From contig JASANC010005693.1 in assembly GCA_030248135.1 (NCBI GenBank), positions 39,189-103,188 of the forward strand: 64,000 bases of DNA, read 5' to 3'. How positions within the stretch are numbered: the first letter of the stretch is position 1; each line of letters starts with the position of its first letter. A model generated the notes under the pieces. It did not search any database and was not told the DNA's origin. It saw only the letters and a program-made list of their open reading frames with translations. Positions 25,128 to 35,300 of the stretch are shown one piece after another. This DNA is from Theristus sp. LFF4_11. Taxonomy: Eukaryota > Nematoda > Chromadorea > Monhysterida > Xyalidae. A program made the position numbers and the translations under genes.

Positions 25128-25413
25128 CCAGAGTGAAATGATTTATGTAAAAACTAGCTGCTTCTGATGGGTGCAAAAGTATTCCCCGACAAAAATACAT
25201 TCCGGGTCTTTTCTATTTGTTCTTTAATTAGCGCCGAAAAAAACTAATGTTCAATGTCATCAAATGACGCATCAATCATCACTCAGAGAAATTCTTGTTC
25301 AATAGATTTTTGCGATAGGTTTCCATCAGTGTGTACAAAACGTACGATGTATACGATGTGGCAAAAAGCAAACCTGGAAAAACAAAACAAAACAAAACAC
25401 CAATTCGACGCAG

Positions 25414-28400
25414 CTACAGTTCGTCCTTCTCGTCTCGATCATCAGCGCCGCGGTCGTTGGCGGCTTCTTTCAGAGCTCGGGTGAAAAGTTCATCTTTATC
25501 TTCAAAGTCAACATTTTTACCGACGATGCTGCGATTTTCGACTGTAATCAACGGTCTGTTAACGCCGTATGGTCGCAAATGATAAATCAAGTACTCGAGT
25601 TCGTACATCTGATTCGCTTTCAGATAGTGAAACGAAATCGCACGATCACTACAACAGTCCATGCCCTGAAAGACTTTGGAACTTGCGTTCAAGCAGCAGT
25701 ATGGTTGAAAATTGCTTCGTAACGCAGGTTTGTCGGATGGCAAAACAAAAGTAAATAAAACAATAAAAGTAAACAGCGTTCGAAAAGCATAAACGAACAT
25801 TTTCCAAACACTATAAACAATTCCGGCCGAACCGCTGTTCTTGACCAAGGTTGACGTCAGAACTCAGAACTGAAATCGCAGAAAAACTCAAAAAATTTAA
25901 AAAAAAACTGAAAATCAAGTCAGCACAAACATCATAGACACTTTCAATTGCTCTGATTCTGACGTCAGCGTTTCGGAACGTGCACAATCTTTTTTCAGAA
26001 GAAAGATTTCCAACCAACGAATTATTCGTGTTGCTCATGGATGCGTCCATACCCGCGCTACGGTGTGGGGTACCGATGTGCGCAACCCTCAAACCGGTGT
26101 GCAGCCCACAAGAACAAACTTTGCGCGCTTTACTTCATTGCGCCGGCTGCCTTGCAAATGGTGCAGAGCCCTCAAAATGGTGCACGCCATCAATCCTGAG
26201 TCGCCAAAATGCCGCTGCAAAAATTTCTTGCGACTGCACACCGGTTTTGACGGCTGCGCACATTGGTACCCCACACCGTCGCACGGGTATATGGATGCAT
26301 GCGTCTGAACAGTGCAAATCAAACTTGCCGCGACCTGTTTCAACGGGTACCAAATCCAGTAATACAGCCAAAACGACGGCGGCAAATGGCTCAGGTGGCG
26401 ATCGGGTCCAAATGGCAGAAATCGATAGCGCCCCTCCGAGTCACGCGCGTCACCCGCGCGCGCACCGACGTTTTGCAAACAGAGGCCAAGTTCGACGTCT
26501 TCCGATCCGGAATGCGCCTGTTTGCAACGAGAGGCGTCTGGGAGGGCTTCCTGTAATTTTGGGGTCATTATTGCTCCCAATGCAGGGTGAACTTTTGGCG
26601 ATCGCATGGAAATCCGTTGTTGTATAACTTCAGCCAGTTATAATTTTTTAAGTCAGATAAACTTTCAAGTCAAAGTTTTGAATGGCAATCCCGCATTTTT
26701 AGATTTTGAACAATTGGCCGTATCAACGGTCAACACCCAAAACAGAAATCGATGCTGCGCTTTTTGCTGATCCACCTCAACAAATCGCCGCAGCGTTTCT
26801 CGACTGAGCACATAGCCAGCGCCGCCGGACATGTAGCCGCCGTTGACGAACGGTTTGAATCGACAGCCGAACCAAATCGGCTCATCCGGCCGGTGCGGCA
26901 GCAGCAAATAGCGCAGATTCTCCATGACCACGTACGTGTCGTCGTCGGCCTTGGCGTGCAAAGAAACCACACAAATCTGGTGTGTGTAACAATCTGATTG
27001 GTGTGTGTGTGATACAATTTCAAAAAGTCCCGAATCAGTCAAGTTGCAGGCAGAGTTTCTGCATTTCGCAATTGTGGTGTCTTACAGTCTAACTCAATAA
27101 CATATGCAACTAGCTGATTGGTTGGTGGTCACGTGCATGCATGGATTCTGTGCAAGACGACCGCGCCGCAATTCTCAGCAATTCATGCACAGAATGCATG
27201 CACCAATCAGTCAGCTAGTTGGATATGTATGTCACTGAGTAAGAGTGTAAGAAACAGTGATGTACCGCAACCGAACCGCACTTTCAGAGCTTCAATAACG
27301 GCGACTCTAAAGCCATCATACCTTCAAGAACCAGTCGTACTGGTCGCCATACTGCTGATACACGTGCTTGAACGCCGCCTTCGTCTTGCCCCACAGCCAG
27401 TTGTAGCCGGCGTCCGTGCGCAGACTGACAGACGGCAGAGCGGCGTCGTCCACGTCCGACACGAAGATCACCTATTGTGGATTTATTCAAACGTGTCCAA
27501 ACTAAAATGATGTCATTTGCTTTAATAACGCCCGTTTGTCAAAATACAGGCACTAAAATGTCCAGTTTTGTGTGACTGATTCGACATTCACCATTTGTTT
27601 ACGGTAAGAAATTGGCTAAACGAAAATTCTGGCTTGCTGTTTGGTGGCTCATGACGGAAATTCTGGAAATTCTGAACGGCAAGCGCATGTTTGCTGGCTC
27701 ATGACGTCATTTCAGTGGGACACGTTTATAAAAATAGGCCATACAATACAATTACAGCTCGTAAACAGCTACAACTCGCGCGCGCGTCAACACTGCAATC
27801 GTAAACGCCTGCCCGCGGTGCCACATCAAACACCACACGACGTGAACCACATATTCTCGTGTATCACGCAACAAACCCGCTGAGCTCACAGCAACAGCGC
27901 TCTGGGATGATCCGGTCAACGCTGCACGTTTCCTTGGTCTACCTACGAATCCGAGCAATACGAAATCTGGGCAATGAACAACACCGAAGAGCACCTTGTT
28001 GCAACGCTGCGCCCAGGTCGCCTTGACGTGTTTCGCCTTGTGCTCGTGGTTGTGCCCGGCGGTCATGATCCAGCACAACACTCGGACGCGCTGCGCGATC
28101 ACATCGGCCACGAGGTTGTCGCCGGACTCTGCAAAAACGGCGACAGGTTTTGTTTTGTTGCAATTTTAGACGATGTTTTACCCTGGGCTAACCGAGAGAA
28201 GCGTACGGAACGCTGTCGAGTAGGGCGCCCATATTGAGTTTTGTCTGTCATTAAGTGTCTACCCCTCGGCGGGGCTCGATCCCGCGAACGCACAGACAAT
28301 AGTCTAACGCGCTACCACTACGCCACGATGGTGAGAAATGTTGTTGCATTTGCGTTTGAATATTTGAAGTGTTAGCTAGCGGCATCAATCGACCAATCAG

Positions 28401-28962
28401 TCGAGCATCGAGTTCAAATACTGTGTTTCAATGACTTTTTGAATGTGAGCGCAAGAAATCGGCTGCAGTGCACCAGTGCTCGAGTGAATTTTCTCCTTCT
28501 GAAAATTGTCTGAACAAAAAAGTCGCTCTTGTAGCACATCCGAACCGAATTCCTATGATATGGGCAACTTGGCCGACGCTAAATTGATGTGACGACTACA
28601 AACAATAACAGGAACAACGCAGAAAACGCCAATTCATCATTTTTTTCAGTGACCAATCAACGATGAGTGAAATCCGATCAAAGAACAATGGGAGACTGGC
28701 CTTGGTGTCGTTTCTGACGTTCGCGCACAATCAACGGCGCATCCTGAAAGCATTGATTCGTTCAACGTTGAGCCAAAAAAAGGCGAACAAATTTGAAAAA
28801 AAGAGAACTCTTTCATACACCGACCGGTGGCACCTTCCACTCGGCCTGCAGATGTCTGCTCATGGAAATGTAGCACAGCGCAATGCCCGTCAACAAGCCA
28901 GCGATAAAGTTTGTTAGAACCAGTCGAATTTGCGTCCTGTCAAGAGTGGCGCTAGTTTGCAT
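25414..28962 (-). CDS. C1GALT1: Core-1 beta-1,3-galactosyltransferase (T-synthase), ending in KDEL
   Basis: Six exons in consistent phase: 28962-28821, 28128-27983, 27471-27322, 26949-26737, 26517-26335 and 25665-25414. They give about 361 residues, close to the usual animal length. Exon 1 encodes a short cytosolic end and a type II signal anchor ([20 protein letters not shown]). Family landmarks follow in order: [46 protein letters not shown] with the metal-binding [23 protein letters not shown], a segment matching the EDLALGRCM region, WYP, and [12 protein letters not shown] with [15 protein letters not shown]. The enzyme adds galactose to GalNAc-Ser/Thr, making core-1 O-glycans in the secretory lumen. 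The last residues are DDRDEKDEL and then TAG, so the lumenal C-terminus ends in a canonical ER-retrieval tetrapeptide. Introns hold a SINE and two inverted-repeat elements. Confidence 0.93.
27081..27251. mobile_element. Foldback element, GCTGATTGGTTGG family, in C1GALT1
   Basis: CTTACAGTCTAACTCAATAAC..CAACTAGCTGATTGGT pairs with ACCAATCAGTCAGCTAGTTG..ACTGAGTAAGAGTGTAAG. Lies in C1GALT1 intron 3. Confidence 0.75.
27486..27733. mobile_element. GACGTCAT inverted-repeat element, copy 2, in C1GALT1
   Basis: ACGTGTCCAAACTAAAATGA to CATGACGTCATTTCAGTGGG, the inverse of the unit at 20.8 kb. Lies in C1GALT1 intron 2. Confidence 0.7.
28148..28334 (-). mobile_element. tRNA-derived SINE, family 1, copy 3, in C1GALT1
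   Basis: Body CCCTGGGCTAACCGAGAGAAG and TGTCATTAAGTG, B-box-like CGGGGCTCGATCCC, head CGCTACCACTACGCCACGAT. Lies in C1GALT1 intron 1, just before the exon 2 acceptor (minus strand). Confidence 0.8.
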
Positions 28963-29456
28963 CGTTACGATATTCGGATTCGCGGTCAAAACTGAGCCGC
29001 CATCGCTTTCCCAGGTGTAGTAAACGGTGCTGTCAAACAGCAACGGCGGAAAATACAGCGCACGACAGAGAAACACAAAATAGCGACGAAGTTTTCTGAA
29101 CATAACTGCGGAAGAGAAGACATGCCAGAATAGAATCATACAGTCCAAACAAGAGTGACACGTTTCTACTTTTGTTGTCGACATTTTTCCAGGTTGCATC
29201 GACTGCAGTTTGCGAAAGCAAAACGCAACAATTTTCTCTCGCTGCACTTGTCTTGCATGCGCGTTTTTATTCTGTTGACCTTTGATATCCTCAAGCAAGT
29301 AAACTGAGTTTTTAATTGTTAGTTGCAGTTGGCCCACCAAGACAGCACAATCGATTCATCAAAAAGATTTTTTTCATCACTTTCGGCAAAAAAAATAAAT
29401 GAAACAAAAAGAAGAAACTGAATAATCACAAATTACCATGTTTCACTGGTTGTATC

Positions 29457-30192
29457 TTACAATGCCATTGTTTGTGAAGCACTGGGCGCAATTTTCGCAT
29501 GGTTCGACCGCTCTGTTTTAAAATCCGTTGACGATTTTCGACGTTCAAACTCACTGAAACGGCGCAGTTTCGTACGACAGCAGCAGACATAACAGAGGCA
29601 ATAAGCAGCGCAGCACAGCGCCACCGTGGCAACGCACACCATCAACACTGTTTGCCTGCAATTATTGAATGAATAAATGAATAATAGGACAAAAAATGGT
29701 TCCTCTTGTCCTGTTGGACGTTCTGGTAAAATACTTTCAAACTTTCAACATTTAACTCAACAATTTGTAGTAGTACCGCTCACTGGCTGCATAACGTTCT
29801 AGTTAGGTACTTATGGACGTATTGAAACGGATACGTGTTTTTTTCAGTAAAAAGTTTAAAAAGCTAAAAAAAACGGAAAAAATTAAAAATAGAACACAAC
29901 ACAAACCCCGTGAGTCCAAAAGCGCCACAATGAAAACAGACCAAAAACTGTCGCGCGGTCCACAGCAGCGGGTTCGGTCATTCTCGCAGCAGACGTAGGG
30001 CCAAGTGCAGCTGAAACGGGCAATCAATGCTGCACAACTAAAAAGCCACAAAAACACTGAAAATGTCAGCAGAATTTACGTGAATATCGTCTCGACTGTG
30101 AGATCTTTGTTGACCGCAACGCGCGTGTGACAGCCAATGTAGACGGAAGACATGTTGGTGAACACTGACAATGCCGCCAACGTGGGCCACAT
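29457..30192 (-). CDS. Small Cys-rich single-pass membrane protein, WBP1/VOPP1/Shisa-like
   Basis: Three exons fit in phase: 30192-30080, 30010-29942 and 29655-29457, giving 126 residues. A short N-terminal region precedes a compact cysteine motif, CTWPYVCCENDRTRCCG. Six residues later (PRDSFW) a hydrophobic span begins (VLMVCVATVALCCAAYCLCYV), followed by CCCRTKLRR and a basic, serine-containing tail. The pattern of a C...CC...RCC ectodomain close to a Cys-rich membrane segment and a basic juxtamembrane stop is the layout of the Shisa/WBP1/VOPP1 adaptor superfamily. The tail has no visible PPxY motif, which members of that group often carry. Gene structure is well supported; the family label is an inference from pattern. 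Confidence 0.65.
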
Positions 30193-30520
30193 TTTTAGCT
30201 CCAGCCTTTAGCCGAATTTCATTTTATCTATTATTGTGAGTGAACGGGGAAATTATTTTTGTGCAGTTTGACAATCTGAATCCAGCTTGCATGGAAAGTG
30301 ATACGACAATACTTTGGTGTCATCGCAACAGCGCAGGCACATGAGTACAATTGAGTCGTCATGACATATCAAACAGCACCCTAGTTCAAAAACAAAAACT
30401 GGCCTGCTATGCGGTTAGCTGCATTACAACAATATTGAATGTTCAAAGATGATCAGGCTACTCTGGCAAGCAGCACAATTAGAACGCAATCAAACGCGAA
30501 TGTTTGTTTTTTTCGTGACG

Positions 30521-32039
30521 TCATTGTTTTGTATTCACTCTTTCCAAATACTCCAGTGTCATTTTCTTGTAATAATTGAGCGATTTCATGTCCTGCCTAT
30601 TCGGGTCCTTCGCTTGCTCGTCCCATTGTCGCATTGAAATGAACAATTCATGTTGCGGGTTCGCTTCGAATTTGCTCACTTCATCAACACTCATTGGACC
30701 ACCTTGGAATTCTAGCGTTCGTTTGCTCGCCCAGGTAAGGTCTGAAAATCAGGGCAATCTGATAGAAAAGCAACTCAGTTGGCAACAGTCGAAACGACTC
30801 GAAACTCGTGGCATTCTGTAGTGCGCAAATTCAAAGCTGGCACGCTTTCGCAGCCAATCAGAGCAGCGATTCCACTGCAACACAGCCGAGTTGGCTGCTT
30901 GTGTTCCAGATATCGTTCGCCATCTTCAAATTTTCTGATACCGTATTAACCCCAATAAACCCCCATGGGGGATTAATACGTCAGCGACTTTTAGGGGTGG
31001 GGGGGGGATTATTGGTGGGGGGGGGGTTATTTACAAAAAATTCTAGGGGTGGGGGTTTGTTGAAAAATTGCAAAAATACCTTGCATGGCAGGCAAGAAAG
31101 TTGCAGAAACTTCTACTTTTCACAGAGATTTCCTTTTGTAACAGTCTTTTGTAATGAAATTACCATTAACTCATCCCTTTGGGGCATTTGGTAGCACAAT
31201 TTCACCAATGTCACTGCATTCAGCCACTGAATTCGCTGGGTATGTGTTTCAATTTCAAACAGGTTTCCAATTAACCCCCATGGGGAATTATTTGTGGGGG
31301 GGATTATTCACAAGCTGGTCGGGGGGGGGGGGTGGGGGTGGGGGGTGGGGGTTTATTGGTGGGGGGATTAATGGTGTGGGGGGGGGTTTAATGGGGGTAA
31401 TACGGTACGTTCCCAACGAACTATCATAGTAATCGTGGTTTATCGCGCAGAGGTATCGCTTCGCATCGACGTGAGCAGCCACAATATCAGTGACGTCCGA
31501 GCGGAAGCCGCGACACCGCAGATAGTGCGCGCCTAGCAGGGCGTGGTCGTGGATGCCAATGTTGGTGTCTGCCGATGATGAACACGAAATGAAATGGTTG
31601 AATTTATAGAGTTTCTAAAGGTGCATTCATGAAGCAGTATTTAGTGACCGCGCAAATATGTTTTAACACAGCTAAGCGTCACTGAATACTGTTTCATGGA
31701 TGCCGCTCAATTTTAACAAAAAAACCAAAAGCCGATACTTTCGAAGACCATGTTCGGCTTGTGTTCGTGTTCGCCGACCAGATGGCCGACGTCGTGGAAG
31801 AACGCGCCAAGAATCGTCTGCAAATTTCGACGATTTTTTTCAAAGCAACTTTTTCGACCGAAATTATTCGTCCTCACCGCTGCTGAGTGTTGCTCAGCTT
31901 CAGCTAGCATGGCGCATTGGATGCTGTGCGCTGTTTTTGACAGGGCCTCACCCAAATAGTCCGAATCGCCATAAGTTTCGTATAGCGCGAAGATTTCATC
32001 CACAATATCACCAGTATTGGTAGTAGTTTTGGTAGTCAT
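30521..32039 (-). CDS. PhnZ-like HD-domain mixed-valent diiron oxygenase
   Basis: Four exons splice in phase: 32039-31878, 31817-31739, 31568-31422 and 30741-30521, giving 202 residues, the usual size of the family. Bacterial PhnZ cleaves 2-amino-1-hydroxyethylphosphonate to glycine and phosphate. Its known iron ligands are H34, H58, D59, H80, H104 and D161, with Y24 and E27 near the substrate. Here I count Y28, E31 (YLGE), H38, H62-D63 (FFHDVGH), H89 (IHDHALLGA), H113 (AAHVDAKRYL) and D170 (MRQWDEQAK). That is an offset of +4 for the first five and +9 for the last three. The family signature TLEFQGGPM is also present. The exon 3 donor is uncertain: GTTCGT at 31421 gives the family-length spacing YYDNLTWAS, and a GTATTA at 31403, inside a mobile element, is also in phase. 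The substrate in this animal is unknown. Confidence 0.88.
30948..31406. mobile_element. G-rich foldback element in the PhnZ-like gene
   Basis: TACCGTATTAACCCCAATAAA at the left pairs with TTTAATGGGGGTAATACGGTA at the right. The ends are dense in runs of 5-12 G. It fills most of the last intron and touches the exon 3 donor area. Confidence 0.75.
31623..31704. mobile_element. CATTCATGAAGCAGTATTTA MITE, copy 2, in the PhnZ-like gene
   Basis: GCATTCATGAAGCAGTATTT and ACTGAATACTGTTTCATGGA around TTTTAACACAGC. Lies in intron 2. Confidence 0.8.
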
Positions 32040-32375
32040 TCTGACAACAAGCACTATACGGCCGTAAGCACTGTGAAAACAGTGAAAAAACAGACTTGTT
32101 GCAACGATACTGCATTTTAATGGAAACCAGATGTAAACTATTTCATTGAAACCTGATAAGCCTTTAATCAGTCGATTTTTGCATTTTATTACTGCAGCAC
32201 CAGTTCATAAAGAATCATTCAAGCAACCGAACCGATACAAAATACTAGTTGTAAAAAACAATAATCTAAATATTAGATCACAAACCGTGATATCACAAAA
32301 GTCACAACCGATAATCGGCAAGAAATGGAAGTATCAGTCAAAGTATTTAAAAGGCACAGTAGTCTAAAATGAAAA

Positions 32376-35300
32376 TCACAGTTTAGCATTGTCGCGGAGC
32401 AGCGACTGGAGTTTTTGTGTCAGCATGATATTACCTTTCACTTTCAGTTTGCCCGTCATGAATGCCTGTAAAATTCAGTTAAAAAGAGTAAAAAAAGCAA
32501 AATAGTCAAACCAAATCTTGCACACAACTGGCTCGTTGACTGCATTTGGTACGTTGACTGCAGGCCAGATTAGAGCCAAAGTAACAGCCTAAAAATCCAA
32601 TCCAACTCTTTGTCGGTCCACACGGCACCTGTTGCGGGTTCAATTTGTTGGTGACCAGTTTCACCATGTCCTCGTCCTCCAGAGTCAACGTTGTATTCGC
32701 CTTGGCGCCGTCCTTTGGTGCACCCTCATAAACTGCGCCGCTGCCCGTCTTCAAGTCGACCGCTGCGTTTGGAATGTGGTGAGAAACAATTAGTGAAATG
32801 ATGTGCGGAAAAAATGGAAGACGTCAATCGTCACACAGCCACTCACTGAACTGCGACGCCTGTTTGCCGTTCTTTTGGATCACCCACAGAAAGATGCCGT
32901 CGACTTTTTTCACCAGCTCCGGCTGTGTCGCCAGACGTTTGCCCATTTCGTCGAACACGTCGTGACTGTGCAGTCGAGCCTGCAACCTCTAGAATGTACA
33001 TTTTCACAAAAAAAATATAAAAAAAAATGCTTTTTACTTTTGACACTTTCACTCAGCATATTTACGAAGGTCCAATACTCTGCGAACTCCTAGTTTACAA
33101 CAATCAGCCATACAGACCACCAGTCAAATCAACTACTCGACTGACCACACGCAAAGATTTGCGTAAAAAAACTCTTGAACACGACACACAACTAAAACGA
33201 ACAGTGGATTTCGTATCGCCCGTTCCCATAGTTGCCGATTTCAAGTCCACGTACGCATGTGACACGGCGATCTGGCCGGTCTCCTTGACTTTCGCCTGAA
33301 AATGCACTCTGCTTCCGTTGCGCCAGGTTTCGGTGACGAGTGTTTGCCCCGGCAACACCGGCTTCGCAAAGCGTGCCTGGAATATTTCGTGAAACTTTTT
33401 TTTGACAAAAAATACCGGCCCTCCCTACAGAAACGGGAGTATCGACGAAATCAAAAGGCGAAGAAATGAAACAAAGCAAAAAACAAAAAAAAGTTGCACC
33501 CAGCAGAAATGCAGTGATAACACCCACACGCAACAGAGAGACAGACCCGCACGATGAACGAACAAACAAACAAACGCAGCGTTGTTGTTATCATTGGAAA
33601 TGCAGCGTAAGCAAGCGTTTTCCCGCGTCACCGACCTTGACGGCAGCAAACTGTGCCACGTCGTTATCAGCATATTGCTGCAGCACATGGCGCACGGTGA
33701 AGCCGAGCGAGCATAGGCCGTGCAGTATCGGCTGCTTGAACCCTGAACAATCAAGCAACCACCAAATGCCTGCACTGTTTTTAGAACGGTCGACTTGCAA
33801 ACGAGTCTCATTGAATTTTTTTTTGTTGAACGTTGCATTGCAAAATTCAAACGCGAAACGCAATAGATCGAGCACAAAAACAACAGGATACACAGACCCC
33901 AACCCCCAAGCACCAACCAAAAAGCGACAAAAACCAGATAGCAACACGACATATGGGCCATGAACAACAACGAACCAAAAAGCGCCGAGAAGTCCGGATC
34001 AATGTGCAGCGGATTCAAGTCGCCACTTGCCTGGCGGTAAAGGGCTGCCTAAATATCGTAACAAAAAACATCGTGCGATCGTGCAAAACCATTCTGAATT
34101 TTGAAACAAAATACAAATGGAGTGAAACTGTGAAAATCAAGAAGCATCCCAAGACACACCTGGTTTTTCGACACCATTTGCTCGACAACCGCGTCTGGCG
34201 CCCGCTGAGGCACAGCGACGCATTGTTTCTCTGCCGGCGAGTGCCGCTGTCCACCGAAACCACCGCTACCCGCCTGAAATTGCAAGCAAGACCTGGTCTC
34301 TCCACAAACCACGGCCTTTCGGAATCAATCAGAAAACAATCTTAAAAAAGTTATCAAAAAATAATAATGGCGGAGTACCCAGCTTTGCTGGTTGAAAAAC
34401 TAGTTTTCCTATGTGCATATGCCTGACACTTACAATGTGTCGAATAAAATCAATCAATCAATCAATCCTCCCCACCTGAAAAATGGTGTACTGACCGTAA
34501 GCGAGCTTCTTGCCAGTGGCATCGTCAAAAGTGTCCACTAAAATACGATAGACACATGAACAACCGAAAAACGAAAAAAAACTGAAAGTGGAAAAGCGAC
34601 CGTCAATCAAGCACACTGCCGCGGATGCTTTGTCCAGAAGATCGGCCACCCGAGCCTGCGACCGTGTTCGTCCTTCGGTTGGAAACGGCGCAAACACTTG
34701 CAGATATTGTTCGCCATGAAGTAGCTGAACAAAAACGAGCAGATTGCTCGAGAAAAATGCACGCACGGGTAAATTAAGGCCCAGCAATGCTGCAGCACTT
34801 AGGATTGCTGTTGCTTCCTTTTGCTTCATGAATGCGAAGCGAATTGCCCAATAGGGTGTCAGCTCGTTTATGAATGGGTGTTGGTTGACTTGACGCTGCA
34901 TCGTCTCATTCGTCCCGTTCGAGCGGCTGAGCACCGACGCTCACCACGCACACCGCAGCAACCGAACGACGAATCACCTTTGAAACGTCCAGTCTGAATC
35001 CGCCATCGAAGGGCGCCCCTGCGGTCGACTGCAGGCCGGAGCAAACGGCGAACGTCGGTAGCACACAGAACTGCTCGTGCGCCTCGTAGACAAACTTCAG
35101 CTCGGTCGCTGGTGCACCGACTGAAAAGACGATCGTCAACTTTCACGAATACAATTGAAAACGAACTGCAAAACTTTGTGAAGCCACTGTTCAATTCTGT
35201 TTTCTGATCCTTGATCCTGACACAAGCAAAAAACACAGATATCTTACCCCCCAATGCATAGAGAATGACATCCTTGGCCGTGTAACTGGTCACATTCGGT

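Noticed and set aside
24754..25200. Poly-asparagine frame
   Set aside because: Shadow of the poly-threonine frame, with no signal peptide and no in-frame splice to the membrane exon.
25666..25848. Small ER-resident KDEL protein starting [12 protein letters not shown] with a signal-like N-terminus
   Set aside because: The downstream half (from 25665) is the last exon of C1GALT1 with a clear TTTCAG acceptor. The apparent signal peptide is intron sequence, although an internal-start isoform cannot be excluded.
26089..26627. Long plus-strand ORF over 25980-26627
   Set aside because: It overlaps C1GALT1 exon 5 in antisense and has no family motif or start context.
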